A DNA stretch of 64,000 nucleotides from Shewanella saliphila (GTDB lineage Bacteria; Pseudomonadota; Gammaproteobacteria; Enterobacterales; Shewanellaceae): assembly GCF_014648295.1 (NCBI RefSeq), contig NZ_BMQV01000010.1, positions 1 through 64,000 on the forward strand, in the 5' to 3' direction. The stretch's first letter is position 1; each line of letters starts with the position of its first letter. A model generated the notes under the pieces. The model worked only from the letters and a program-made list of their open reading frames with translations, searched no databases and was not told the DNA's origin. Made by a program: the position numbers and the translations under genes. Positions 1-9,484 of the stretch are shown here, one piece after another.

Positions 1-110
1 ATCTACTTGGTGGATTGATTGCATATTGTTTAAAAGACGAGAAGCCATCATTAAATCTAACAGCTCAAGAACTTGAGCTGTTAGATAGCACTAATATCGT
101 GTTTGCTTAA
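1..110 (+). CDS. C-terminal end of an unidentified gene (partial)
   Basis: An open frame enters from the left edge and ends with TAA at 108-110. It encodes about 35 residues ending in LLDSTNIVFA. The fragment is too short to assign to a family. The tract at 58-83 inside it is a perfect 12-bp inverted repeat (TAACAGCTCAAG / CTTGAGCTGTTA), which may shape the mRNA near the stop codon. It converges with the PhoX gene on the other strand. Confidence is limited because only the tail is visible. Confidence 0.5.
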   Translation, partial: LLGGLIAYCLKDEKPSLNLTAQELELLDSTNIVFA

Positions 111-166
111 CCAGATCTGAGGTTAATGAGTTATCTCGCAGTTATCTCTAAGTCACCTACAGCATA

Positions 167-2224
167 TTATACGCCAACTGCACCGCCATCATCTTTACGG
201 ATCATCACTGTCGCTGCGCGTGGACGCACAGTCACACCTGCAGGTGTGGCTTCGTCTGCTTTATCAGAATATGGCCAGTTACTTGGATGCTGGATATTCG
301 CGAAGATTGTGGTGTAATCAGGGGTAATCGCAAAACCTGTGACTTCACAACCATTTGGCCCAACAAAGAAACGCTTCAGTTGGGTTTGGTTGTCGGCACT
401 GACCACTTGTTGGTTACCGTCGGCATCAACCATGGTTGATGGCACAATCGCTAACATTTGGTCGTTAGTTTCTTCAGTCACTTCAGAGGCACCATTATCG
501 GTTTGCACCCATAAAATCCCACGAGCATCGAATGCTAAACCATCAGGGCTAGCAAACTGATTTAAATCAGTTAAGCCAGATAAGTTAGTGTCAGCATCGC
601 CATCATCAGGTGAACCAAAGACAAAGATATCCCAGCTAAACTCAGTGGCGGCGTCGCCTTCATCCCAACGGATAATATGCCCAAAGTTGTTATTTAAACG
701 AGGGTTAGCAGGGTTAGTGCTGTCGGTACGTTGACTGTTATTGGTCAGTGTCAGGTAAACCGTGCCAGTAAATGGATCAACCGCTGCCCATTCTGGACGG
801 TCCATTGGGGTCGCGCCGACAAGATCCGCAGCACCTGCGGTATTTAAGATAATCGCGGCTTGTGAGTCAAAGCTGCTCGCAAGTGTGCTGCCATCAGTAG
901 TCACACCGTCTAGGGTTAACGGTAGCCATTCACCCACGCCATCTTCACTAAACTTAGCGACATATAAGGTTCCTGCATTCATATATTTATCGCCTACAGT
1001 TAAGCGATTAGTGCTGTTAGCATCAGCTGCGTCCCACACTGCGTCAGACACAAATTTATACAGGTATTCAAAGCGAGAATCGTGACCAGAATAGAAAGTA
1101 ATGGGTTTGCCTTCTTCAAGCTTACCGAACACGCAACCTTCATGACGAAAACGGCCTAATGCTGTGCGCTTAACGGCACGAGAGTTAGGGCTGTATGGAT
1201 CAATCTCAACAATATAACCATGTCCATTGGCTTCGTTACGATAATCGTTCGCTGCACTTGATCCGCTTGGCGTGACATCAAAACGAGCAAATTCATCTAA
1301 ACGCTCATCGTCATCACCCGCTAAATGATCCCAGCCGTAACGTGTATCAGAGGTTGAAATACCAATACGGGTTTGCTCGTCTGTTAGTGTGCCTTTATTA
1401 ACAAAGTAGCCAGGCCAGTTTTCTTCGCAGGTTAAATACGTACCCCAAGGCGTGTAGCCATTCCCACAGTTGTTTAACGTACCGCGCGCCTGGCTGCCGT
1501 CTGGCGAGTAGCGTGTTTCAAGGTATGAGCTATAGGCTAGTGGGCCGCCCATATCCATCACTGTAGCGCCAGTAAAACGACGGTTATAACTGTCATTTTC
1601 GACCACTTCCCACATGCCTGATTCTAATTTAATTCGCACAACCGAGACACCGTGTGCGTTGATTTCTTTACGTATTTCGTCGATTACACTGCGTTTGCCA
1701 TCTGTGTCGTAAGTGGGGCCTGTTGGGTGTAACGCACTTTGGTCAATGTACTCGTGGTTAATGCACAATAAACCGTCATCACCAGCATCATTGAGCGGAA
1801 AGAAATGCATGCCATCATGATGCATACCCACAGAGTTTGCCTGGTCTTCAGCGGTGTTGCTTCCGTCATCTTTCCATGCTGCGGCTTTTGAGTTAAGCGG
1901 CGTGCCCCAAGGCGCTAATACATAGGCTGAATAGCCAGCAGGAATTGCGACAGAGTCGGTTAGCGAGCCAGGGATAGACTCAAAACCTAACACGGCTGAA
2001 CTTTGTGTTGGCGCTTCCGGTGTGGTTGGCGTTTCTGGAGTACTGTTATCATCATTATCAGAACCACAGGCACTTAATCCGAAACCACCAAAGGCAGTCA
2101 TAGCACTGAGGCCCAAACCACGCTTAACAAAATTACGACGTGATAAGTGCGCGTCCATAACCTCATTAAATGGAGTATTTTTGCTTTTATTAAAACGAGT
2201 TGGGTTAAACGTCGCCTTGCTCAT
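167..2224 (-). CDS. phoX: PhoX-family alkaline phosphatase (DUF839), Tat-exported
   Basis: About 685 aa, matching the PhoX/DUF839 family, which are Ca/Fe-dependent phosphomonoesterases exported folded through Tat. The N-terminus carries a twin-arginine motif (SRRNFVKRG) followed by a hydrophobic stretch and a lipobox-like LSAC, so a Tat lipoprotein is likely. Family landmarks include HDGMHFFPL and CINHEY early, a Thr/Cys-Glu-Glu stretch (TCEENWPGYF) in the middle, and HEGCVFGKLEEGK. The start at 2224 is chosen because AAGGA lies 6-7 nt upstream; the longer open frame to 2311 has no ribosome site. Two TTGTCAT/C boxes 22 bp apart lie upstream, which would fit PhoB control. The family call is strong; the substrate is inferred. 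Confidence 0.88.
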   Translation of the reverse strand: MSKATFNPTRFNKSKNTPFNEVMDAHLSRRNFVKRGLGLSAMTAFGGFGLSACGSDNDDNSTPETPTTPEAPTQSSAVLGFESIPGSLTDSVAIPAGYSAYVLAPWGTPLNSKAAAWKDDGSNTAEDQANSVGMHHDGMHFFPLNDAGDDGLLCINHEYIDQSALHPTGPTYDTDGKRSVIDEIRKEINAHGVSVVRIKLESGMWEVVENDSYNRRFTGATVMDMGGPLAYSSYLETRYSPDGSQARGTLNNCGNGYTPWGTYLTCEENWPGYFVNKGTLTDEQTRIGISTSDTRYGWDHLAGDDDERLDEFARFDVTPSGSSAANDYRNEANGHGYIVEIDPYSPNSRAVKRTALGRFRHEGCVFGKLEEGKPITFYSGHDSRFEYLYKFVSDAVWDAADANSTNRLTVGDKYMNAGTLYVAKFSEDGVGEWLPLTLDGVTTDGSTLASSFDSQAAIILNTAGAADLVGATPMDRPEWAAVDPFTGTVYLTLTNNSQRTDSTNPANPRLNNNFGHIIRWDEGDAATEFSWDIFVFGSPDDGDADTNLSGLTDLNQFASPDGLAFDARGILWVQTDNGASEVTEETNDQMLAIVPSTMVDADGNQQVVSADNQTQLKRFFVGPNGCEVTGFAITPDYTTIFANIQHPSNWPYSDKADEATPAGVTVRPRAATVMIRKDDGGAVGV

Positions 2225-2294
2225 ATGTATTCCTTGTGTATGCTCAACATTAACTGTAGGTATGATTATTCGACAGCTAAGATAAGCATCTAAT

Positions 2295-2323
2295 GTGACA
2301 ACAAGGTTCAAAAATCATGACAA
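2295..2323 (-). promoter_or_regulatory. candidate PhoB (Pho box-like) repeats upstream of phoX
   Basis: On the minus strand TTGTCAT (2323-2317) and TTGTCAC (2301-2295) start exactly 22 bp apart, twice the 11-bp Pho box period. The intervening 11-bp position is degenerate. The placement upstream of a PhoX phosphatase makes PhoB binding plausible, but the match is incomplete. Confidence 0.35.
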
Positions 2324-2344
2324 TAATATGGCATTTAAAAGACG

Positions 2345-2367
2345 GCTGATGCGCAACTAGCATCAGA
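2345..2367 (-). terminator. possible terminator after the DEAD-box helicase gene
   Basis: Stem CTGATGC / GCATCAG with a 7-nt loop lies just downstream of the helicase stop. On the minus strand it is followed by CCGTCTTTT. The stem is short, so this is a modest call. Confidence 0.4.
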
Positions 2368-2384
2368 CAATTGTGCAATGACTA

Positions 2385-3632
2385 TTATCTTTTATGACGA
2401 GAAGGACGTTGACCTAAGGCTTTTTTACGCGCTTGTTGCTTAAGAGCACCTTTGGTGGTTTTTCTAGTAGTAACAGCCAGTTGAGTTAAATCTGGCTCAA
2501 ACCCTGTTAACCATTGTTGCGGGAGGCGGCGGTCTAAAAAGGTTTCTAATTTTATCAGTAACGGCTCGTCATCAACACTGAGTAACGTGATTGCTTGGCC
2601 TTGATTACCCGCACGACCTGTACGGCCAATTCGATGAACATAGTCTTCAACCTGAAACGGTAATTCCATATTAACGACATAATTAAGCTCGTTAATGTCT
2701 AAGCCTCTGGCTGCAACATCGGTGGCCACCAACGCGGTAAGCTTGCCGGTTTTAAATTGGCTTAGCACTTGTTCACGCAGGGCTTGTGATAAATCAGCAT
2801 GAAAGGCTTCAGCGCTCACACCCGCGTGCTTCATTTGTTTCACTAAGGCATCGGCACCTTGTTTGGTGCGGCTAAAAATCAAGGTTTGTTGCCATTTTTC
2901 AAGTTTAATTAAATGACACAATGCCGCACACTTTCGGTTGCTGTCGAGGTTATAAACGCGTTCAACAATACTCGCGGCAGTGGTGTTACGCTTGGCCACT
3001 TCAATCACTTTAGGTGACTGTAATAAGCGTTTACTAAAGCTAAACATGCGGTCATCTAACGTGGCTGAAAACAACAGTGTTTGCCGGGTTTTAGGCACTT
3101 GCTTTAGTACATCAATTATCTCGTCTTTGAAACCCATGTCGAGCATACGATCGGCTTCATCAAACACAAGGTGTGTTAACTGCGATAAGGTCAATGCACG
3201 CTTACGGAGTAAATCAAGTAATCTCCCTGGGGTTGCCACCAAAATATCTACACCACCAGCAAGTTGGCGAATTTGTGCGCCAATACTCACGCCGCCATAT
3301 ACCATCACACTGCTAATGTCGCTACCATGAGCATATTGCTCAATACTGTGATGAACCTGTTGTGCTAGCTCGCGGGTAGGCACTAACACTAGGGCACGAA
3401 TAACCTTAATGGCTTCTTTAGGACTGAGCGCTTGCTGACTCAAAATTGACTGTAATATAGGCAATGCAAATGCCGCCGTTTTACCTGTGCCAGTTTGCGC
3501 CCCAGCCATGACATCTTTACCGCTTAAAATCACCGGAATAGCCTGCAATTGGATTAGGGTCGCTTGCTGATAATCAAGCTCAGCTAAACGGGTCATTAAC
3601 GAAGGGTGTAGCGATAATTCAGCAAAAGACAT
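2385..3632 (-). CDS. rhlE: DEAD-box ATP-dependent RNA helicase, RhlE type
   Basis: 415 aa with all the core SF2 motifs: AQTGTGKT (residues 45-52), PTRELA (86-91), TPGR, DEAD (159-162), SAT, and HRIGRTGRAG near 337. The C-terminus is short and basic (KQQARKKALGQRPSRHKR), as in RhlE-like proteins acting on ribosomal RNA or mRNA. Start ATG at 3632 has GGAG a few bases upstream. It sits alone, with a hairpin beyond its stop. SrmB or another DEAD paralogue cannot be excluded from sequence alone. Confidence 0.85.
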   Translation of the reverse strand: MSFAELSLHPSLMTRLAELDYQQATLIQLQAIPVILSGKDVMAGAQTGTGKTAAFALPILQSILSQQALSPKEAIKVIRALVLVPTRELAQQVHHSIEQYAHGSDISSVMVYGGVSIGAQIRQLAGGVDILVATPGRLLDLLRKRALTLSQLTHLVFDEADRMLDMGFKDEIIDVLKQVPKTRQTLLFSATLDDRMFSFSKRLLQSPKVIEVAKRNTTAASIVERVYNLDSNRKCAALCHLIKLEKWQQTLIFSRTKQGADALVKQMKHAGVSAEAFHADLSQALREQVLSQFKTGKLTALVATDVAARGLDINELNYVVNMELPFQVEDYVHRIGRTGRAGNQGQAITLLSVDDEPLLIKLETFLDRRLPQQWLTGFEPDLTQLAVTTRKTTKGALKQQARKKALGQRPSRHKR

Positions 3633-3761
3633 AACAGCTCCAAAAAGGTGGATGCGCAGTTTATCATGCCCATTCGCATCAAAACAAAAACTCGTAATGA
3701 CATTGTATTATGACTCAATGTGACGTTTAAGGCATACCTAACAAAGTGTCACAAATAGTAC

Positions 3762-3789
3762 TTGACTATAAAAGTGGGAATTATACAAT
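3762..3789 (+). promoter_or_regulatory. sigma-70-like promoter for the 56-aa protein gene
   Basis: TTGACT (3762-3767), a 16-bp spacer, then TACAAT (3784-3789). It lies about 75 bp before the ATG at 3864 on the same strand, in otherwise AT-rich non-coding DNA. Confidence 0.5.
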
Positions 3790-3863
3790 TTAAACATGCA
3801 AAATATTTATATGTTTGATCTGTTTGCTATAAATCACTAACCACTTTATTACGAGGCATCACC

Positions 3864-4034
3864 ATGAGTTTTTCAATTAGCGGTATTTTTAAACCAGCCA
3901 AACAAACTGAGCCGGTTAGTCATGTTGCGCCAAAATCTGAACCGGAAAACACAGTACCCAAAACAGAAACATCACAAAAAAATAAAGGCAATGGCGGCAG
4001 CTGTTGTGGTGGATGCGGCGGTGCAGGCCATTAA
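3864..4034 (+). CDS. small protein with Gly/Cys-rich C-terminal tail
   Basis: A 56-codon ORF with GAGG about 8 nt upstream and its own promoter-like elements. The N-terminal third is MSFSISGIFKPAKQ, the middle is Pro/Lys/Glu-rich and probably disordered, and the end is GGSCCGGCGGAGH. The three clustered cysteines plus a terminal His look like a metal or redox tail. No signal peptide or membrane segment is seen. I recognise CCG-x-CGG-type tails in small gammaproteobacterial proteins but know no assigned function. Its stop overlaps the stop of the convergent acetyltransferase gene by 4 bp. Confidence 0.7.
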   Translation: MSFSISGIFKPAKQTEPVSHVAPKSEPENTVPKTETSQKNKGNGGSCCGGCGGAGH

Positions 4035-4522
4035 TTTGTAACGTTATCGCGCTTAAATATTAATAAATTATCTTTAGTAAATAACGATGAATATTGCGCG
4101 GTAACATCCACAAACCCATTGACCTGAGCAACCTTTAACGAACCCTGGTTTTGTACATCAATATAGGCGTAAACCGGGCTAGAGATATATTGTTGTAAGA
4201 ACACATTAAGCGCTTGCGTCGCAATCCCCTTCCCCCAATATTTACGCCCAATCCAATAGCCAATTAAACGCACTTCTGGTTCATTTTCGGTGGCTAACTC
4301 ATCATTAATCCACGACACCAAATGGCCAACTAATATGTTGTCATGCCAAATACCGATTGCGATAGCTTGGTCGTTGGCAAAAATATTTTGCTGCCAATGC
4401 CGATAAAACGCCGCACGTTCACGTGCCGGAACATCGGCCATATTGTTGGCGATGGGGTCATTTTGAAACTCAAATAGTAAACTTAAATCTTGTTCGCTAA
4501 CGTCTTTAAGATAAATATTCAT
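4031..4522 (-). CDS. GNAT-family N-acetyltransferase (RimJ/RimL-like)
   Basis: 163 aa from the chosen ATG at 4522 (MNIYLKDVSEQDL), preceded by AGGTGAA. The upstream extension to 4561 has no ribosome site. The layout is of the RimJ/RimL type: early LLFEFQNDP, a central strand ending VRLIGYWIGRKYWGKGIATQAL, where the R-x-x-x-K-G-I-A stretch is the acetyl-CoA pyrophosphate loop, then VYAYIDVQNQGSLKVAQVNGF. Substrate unknown. It stands alone, convergent with the Cys-tailed small protein and divergent from the DUF3429 gene. Confidence 0.8.
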   Translation of the reverse strand: MNIYLKDVSEQDLSLLFEFQNDPIANNMADVPARERAAFYRHWQQNIFANDQAIAIGIWHDNILVGHLVSWINDELATENEPEVRLIGYWIGRKYWGKGIATQALNVFLQQYISSPVYAYIDVQNQGSLKVAQVNGFVDVTAQYSSLFTKDNLLIFKRDNVTN

Positions 4523-4600
4523 TGCGCTTCGTTCACCTATAGGTTGTACAACCAAGATCATTTATATTGGCGTTAAGGGCGTTATAGCAAAGGAGATAGC

Positions 4601-5038
4601 ATGAAACACATTAGTACTTGGCAATGGCTCGGATTTGCAGGTTTAATTCCGTTTATCACACTGAGTTTGTTGGCGTTTAATCATAGTGTGTTATCACCTG
4701 AGCATACCTTACTTGGCTTTATTAGTTACAGCGCAATTATTTTAAGTTTTATGGCGGGCACATTATGGGGCAAAGCCGTTGTACTTAGCCCCGATGATAA
4801 TATCGCTAAGTTATTAATTGTCAGTAACGTTATTGCGCTAGGTTGCTGGATTGCACTATTAACGCCATTTGAATTGTCGGCATTAATCTTACTGTTCAGT
4901 GGTTATTTATACCTACTGTTTGTTGAGTTTAAGGCCAAGCAATTATCAAATTCTGCCAGCTATATGACTCTGCGCACCATACTCACCAGTGTGGTTGCTT
5001 TATGTCATGCGGTGGTAATGCTTAGCTTGTATCAATAG
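4601..5038 (+). CDS. DUF3429 integral membrane protein
   Basis: 145 aa with about five predicted membrane segments and the family signature WQWLGFAGLIPF near the N-terminus and FMAGTLWGKAV around residue 50. This matches DUF3429, whose function is unknown. The ATG is preceded by AAAGGAGATAGC, a strong ribosome site. A perfect 12-bp stem terminator follows the stop. Confidence 0.82.
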   Translation: MKHISTWQWLGFAGLIPFITLSLLAFNHSVLSPEHTLLGFISYSAIILSFMAGTLWGKAVVLSPDDNIAKLLIVSNVIALGCWIALLTPFELSALILLFSGYLYLLFVEFKAKQLSNSASYMTLRTILTSVVALCHAVVMLSLYQ

Positions 5039-5060
5039 TCTTGTATCAATCGTTTTCAAT

Positions 5061-5092
5061 GTAAACAGCCCAAAGGTTGATGGGCTGTTTAC
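5061..5092. terminator. bidirectional terminator hairpin
   Basis: Perfect 12-bp stem GTAAACAGCCCA / TGGGCTGTTTAC with an 8-nt loop, placed between the convergent DUF3429 gene and the large PBP-like gene. U-tracts are weak on both sides. Confidence 0.6.
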
Positions 5093-5110
5093 ACAATCGT
5101 TTTAATTAAA

Positions 5111-8100
5111 TCACAACCCTGCCTGGCATTGCTCGGTTTGATTAATCATTGGCGACAAGATTGGCATCATACCTTTAAGCACTTGCAATGGCAGTGCTGA
5201 AGTAAAGCTAAAGTCATCGGCTTTTTCACCCGGCACAAATGCCGTTAAGGTACCAAAGTGGCGATCGCCCAAGTAAAACACAAAGGTCGCAGTGCGATTA
5301 ATGGCAGTTGATGCAAACTTACGACCGTCACGAATTTCGGTTGCGATACGGTTGTCGCCAGTACCGGTTTTACCGCCCATCACAATTGCCTGGCCTTGAT
5401 TATCCGTCAAGCTACCATTAAGGCGTCTGGCAGTGCCATTTTGCACCACATTAGCTAAAGCACGCTTAAGGGCTCTGGCCACTTCTTGATGCATTACCCG
5501 AGTGACCATTTGCTTGTTATTGGCTAATGTCACTTCATATGGGGTGTCTTTAGCAAATTGCAGTTCATCTATACGTACGGTTGGAAAGCGATAACCGTCA
5601 TTTTGAATAATGCCCATGAGCTCAGCTAATGCTGCGGGTCTGTCGCCGGAACTGCCTAACGCAGAGCCTAGCGACGGCACCATATATTCAAACGGGTAAC
5701 CCATACGTACCCAACGTTGGTGAATACTTAAAAACGCTTCAACCTCTAACATCACCTGAATACGCACATCGCGGGCATTTTGATAGCGGGTTCTAAATAA
5801 CCAACGATACACCTCTTGTAACTGGGGTTGTGCATCGTCTAATACCTGGGTTAAGCCCGTTTCAGGATACTCATTTAAGTAGCGTAGCACCCATAGTTCA
5901 AGTGGATGCACTCGAGCAATATAGCCCTGGTCGGCCAGGTTAAACTTGTCTTCGCCGTACTTGTTATACAGTGCGTTAATCTCTTTATCGCTAAAGTGTT
6001 TGGCTGGCAAACGCGCATTTAAAAACGCTTTAAGTTCACGGGCGCCATCGTAAGGTTTTAAATAGCGATACACTGCCGATAATTTTTGTTCTTGCTGTGC
6101 GATACCGTCAAATAGCACTTCTAAGCGTTGCTCGGGTGCGAGTTGTCGGTACTTACGATAAAAGCGTTTTACAAATGAGCTTCCTTCACGTTTAGCAAAG
6201 GCTTTTAGGTATTCTTCGCGGCGCGGATCTTTGTCATTACGCAATAATTGCGACACACTGCCTTCACTATTGTAACTACTGCTGTAACTGACAATGTCTT
6301 GCATTAAGCGCACGAACGGTAAGTTTATCGACTCTTGCAGGGCTTGATATAAAGTGGGAACACGACTGTTTTCTTTCTTGTTAAAGTTATTAAACACATG
6401 CAAGCCGCCCCCCGTGAAAAAGCGTTCATCTGGCGAGGCTGAATATTCACGCTGCAAGGCTGCATCGAGCATACGGGTTAAGTTACGGTCACGCGTGGTT
6501 ATCAAATAGTCGACTACCCAACGGGTAATATGATCTTTTCGCTCCACATCAACCTGGCGTAAATCGGCTACCGTCATGGCCGAGAAGCGCTGCTGCAGTT
6601 CGGCAATAATGTCTAAATACGTTGCCAATACTCGCAGTTTAGCGGTAGAGCCAAGCTCGAGTTTACTGCCTTCGTTAATATCAAAAGGTTGGTCGATACT
6701 GTCGGTTTGAATACGCACTCTGTTGGCGCTGTCGGTGCTTTCGTACAAGGTAAAGCTATACAGCACTTTGTCGAGTTGTTGCGCCGACAATAAACGCTGG
6801 CCTAATAAGCCAATGCGCTCTGCTGAATTGACGTGCGCTAAGCTACGTAAGTAATCACTCACTTTGTGCTGTAAATCACCATGAAATGTACTGTTAATGG
6901 CTAAATCGTAACGGTCTAAATCATATAAATTAAGGTCTAACATGCCTGCAGTGCGAATGCGCACCGCATTAATACCTTTATTATGGATTTGGTTAGTTGC
7001 TGCTAACTTAGTGGTATTAAAGGTTAACGAGCTCTCTAGCGCAGCCACCATTAACTTGGTTTCAATTAAGCTGTCACGGCCTAATAAGCGTAAGTAACTG
7101 TCGACCAATGACTCTAAATCATCGTGGCCTTGTAGTAAGTAATATGACGGACGACGCTGAGCAATCATAAGCGCGACGATTTCTCTAAACACTTTACCGC
7201 GCTGCGCACCATTTTGTGGCGTGTGTCGGCTAAGTAATAACTGGTTTGCTTGGGCAAAGTCGGTTTTAAACCACGCCCATAAACCATCACCTATACCGTG
7301 CACTTCACCAAAACCTGGGGCCGATGATAACGGCACCGTGTTAAGGTAATCTTGCACAATACGCTGACGCGCATTAATGGTATTTTCGCCTTGCTGATAT
7401 ACCCGCACAATGGCCGAACCAATTTGCAGCAATTTATCTTTAATGCTTAGGGTTAAGCCATGATTTGAATGTCTAAACTTTTCAATTTGGGTGGCTAATG
7501 TGCTGCCACCAGCCTTTGACATATCTACACCCACCAGTTCGGCAACTTGGCTCGCTGCAGCCAATACAAAACGAGGCCAATCGACCACTGGGTTATAGTT
7601 GGTTTCAGGGCTAAGCATTTCGCGGTTTTCGATAAACAGCAAGGTACTCATGACTTGTTGCGGTATGGTGTCCTGGTCTTGATAGACACGTTTAGGGTAC
7701 GAGAAGTCGAACACTGTCATGGCGCGGCAATCTCTAATCAACAGACCTGATTGGGCTTTTTCGTGATACGGTGGAAAAAAGCCCTTTTCGGTGTAATCCA
7801 TCAACATTGGCGAAAATACCACTTGTTGAGTAATCTGGTAATTACGCTCGATTAGGCGTTCAATTTTTTTCGGTAATTGGCTATAGCCATGCCTATCATC
7901 GAAGGGGCCATATTCAGGATAAATCACCGCATCACTACGATAATCACGTTTTTTATAGGTGAGCTTGCTGGCATACTGGTGCAGAAAGTGAGATTGGTAA
8001 TAAGATGTCCTAACTTCGAACTCAAGCAAATAAGCAGTCGCCAATATTAGGATTACCCATAAAATACCGGCTTTACTTTTACGAGCTTTAACCGGCTTAG

Positions 8101-8158
8101 CCGTAGACTCTTTTGGACGATAATTATCAAACTGACGCTCAGTAGGCTGACTCGACAC
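5111..8158 (-). CDS. large class A penicillin-binding protein-like (transglycosylase/transpeptidase)
   Basis: About 1015 aa. A basic cytoplasmic N-terminus is followed by one membrane segment (about residues 32-50), then a GT51-type transglycosylase region with a divergent ENREMLSPETNY and the conserved GGSTLATQIEK. A penicillin-binding domain follows with STAK (SxxK), SIN (SxN) and GGKTGTG (KTG) motifs in that order, so both activities look possible. It is longer than E. coli PBP1A, with a long insert between the SxN and KTG regions. GTG at 8158 is preferred to GTG at 8164 because GGAG sits 5 nt before it. Role: periplasmic peptidoglycan synthesis. It is not one of the standard mrcA/mrcB genes. 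Confidence 0.8.
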   Translation of the reverse strand: MSSQPTERQFDNYRPKESTAKPVKARKSKAGILWVILILATAYLLEFEVRTSYYQSHFLHQYASKLTYKKRDYRSDAVIYPEYGPFDDRHGYSQLPKKIERLIERNYQITQQVVFSPMLMDYTEKGFFPPYHEKAQSGLLIRDCRAMTVFDFSYPKRVYQDQDTIPQQVMSTLLFIENREMLSPETNYNPVVDWPRFVLAAASQVAELVGVDMSKAGGSTLATQIEKFRHSNHGLTLSIKDKLLQIGSAIVRVYQQGENTINARQRIVQDYLNTVPLSSAPGFGEVHGIGDGLWAWFKTDFAQANQLLLSRHTPQNGAQRGKVFREIVALMIAQRRPSYYLLQGHDDLESLVDSYLRLLGRDSLIETKLMVAALESSLTFNTTKLAATNQIHNKGINAVRIRTAGMLDLNLYDLDRYDLAINSTFHGDLQHKVSDYLRSLAHVNSAERIGLLGQRLLSAQQLDKVLYSFTLYESTDSANRVRIQTDSIDQPFDINEGSKLELGSTAKLRVLATYLDIIAELQQRFSAMTVADLRQVDVERKDHITRWVVDYLITTRDRNLTRMLDAALQREYSASPDERFFTGGGLHVFNNFNKKENSRVPTLYQALQESINLPFVRLMQDIVSYSSSYNSEGSVSQLLRNDKDPRREEYLKAFAKREGSSFVKRFYRKYRQLAPEQRLEVLFDGIAQQEQKLSAVYRYLKPYDGARELKAFLNARLPAKHFSDKEINALYNKYGEDKFNLADQGYIARVHPLELWVLRYLNEYPETGLTQVLDDAQPQLQEVYRWLFRTRYQNARDVRIQVMLEVEAFLSIHQRWVRMGYPFEYMVPSLGSALGSSGDRPAALAELMGIIQNDGYRFPTVRIDELQFAKDTPYEVTLANNKQMVTRVMHQEVARALKRALANVVQNGTARRLNGSLTDNQGQAIVMGGKTGTGDNRIATEIRDGRKFASTAINRTATFVFYLGDRHFGTLTAFVPGEKADDFSFTSALPLQVLKGMMPILSPMINQTEQCQAGL

Positions 8159-8385
8159 AAACACTCCAACTAACCCATAAAACCAAGATAATGCACAATG
8201 TGTTTTTTGACTGATATGATAGTCAATCTCACTGATTTTATCAGATGGATAAAGCGATTAGATATAGACAAAATAACTAAATAACCTGAGCTCGGGATAA
8301 ATATTGCTTTTTAGCTCGTTTAAGTGGTTTTGGTTATTACTACGATATTTTCATATAAAAACGACATTTCAGCTTGAGGACAGTT

Positions 8386-9294
8386 TTGAATACACAAGCA
8401 TCATCGCAAGTCGATTTTCCCGCCATAAGATTGGGGCTCGCAATGTGGTCGCAAAACCATTGGCAACATACTGTTTATGGTCATAACGACCCCAGCCAGC
8501 GACTTGCCCGTTACGCTGAAATATTTAATACCGTTGAAGGCAACACCACCTTTTATGCTACGCCATCGTTACAGCAAGCCCAAATCTGGCGTAATGCCGT
8601 TAATGACAACTTTCGTTTTACCTTTAAACTGCCCAAACACATTACTCACGAACTAATGCTGCAAGACGCCAATATTGCAGTGCAGCAATTTTTTTCGGCA
8701 ATGACACCATTAATCGACGTAACAGGCATGTGGAAAATTCAATTACCCGCCAGTTTTGGTCCGCAACATTTACCCGTGTTGGCCCAGTTTTTAACTCAAG
8801 TACCTCAAGGGTTAACCTATGGTGTCGAGGTTCGTCATCCAGCCTTTTTTGCCAAAGGTGATGCCGAGCGAGACCTTAACCGCTTGCTTATCAATTACCA
8901 GTGTAATCGTATTATTATGGACACTCGCCCAGTATTTGCTGCCCCGCCAACATCCGAAGCCGTTATTGACGCCCACCAAAAAAAGCCCAAAGTGCCAGTG
9001 CATGCCATCGCAACGGCGCAACGTCCGGTGGTACGATTTATTGGTCATCCACAGGCGGAGGCGAATGTGAGCTTTTTTCAAAACTGGCTTAAGCAATTGC
9101 CATTATGGGTGGCCGAGGGCAAACAACCGTATGTGTTTATTCATACCCCAGACAATCACGATGCACCGCAGTTAGCTGTCGATTTATATCGCTTATTGCA
9201 GCAACAGCTCATGCATACCCCTACGCCACTAAGCGACATTAACTTACTGGCACAACATCAAGATGCGACAGCGCAAATGGGCTTAGATTTGTAG
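8386..9294 (+). CDS. DUF72 (YecE-like) TIM-barrel protein
   Basis: 302 aa. The fold and motifs match DUF72: RLGLAMWSQNHW near the start, YAEIFNTVEGNTTFYATP around 40-60, FRFTFKLPKHITHE, VEVRHPAFF, IMDTRPV, and PYVFIHTPDNHDAP near the end. Function is unknown in the family. The TTG at 8386 is chosen since TGAGGACA lies just before it; the frame upstream reads through that ribosome site. It is divergent from the PBP-like gene. Confidence 0.8.
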   Translation: MNTQASSQVDFPAIRLGLAMWSQNHWQHTVYGHNDPSQRLARYAEIFNTVEGNTTFYATPSLQQAQIWRNAVNDNFRFTFKLPKHITHELMLQDANIAVQQFFSAMTPLIDVTGMWKIQLPASFGPQHLPVLAQFLTQVPQGLTYGVEVRHPAFFAKGDAERDLNRLLINYQCNRIIMDTRPVFAAPPTSEAVIDAHQKKPKVPVHAIATAQRPVVRFIGHPQAEANVSFFQNWLKQLPLWVAEGKQPYVFIHTPDNHDAPQLAVDLYRLLQQQLMHTPTPLSDINLLAQHQDATAQMGLDL

Positions 9295-9484
9295 CCATTA
9301 ATGCAATGATTTTCAGCAGACGGCATAAAGAACAATATCCCCAATCAATGCCTTGCCTAAACACCTGTAAAGTCTTGCTGAAATAGAGCATCTTCAGGTT
9401 GTTTGGGTATAAAACAGTTTATGATATTATCTGCGCCGATCCAGCCTGCCAGTGCAGCGCGTTTATGTTGATAAAGGAACCGCT

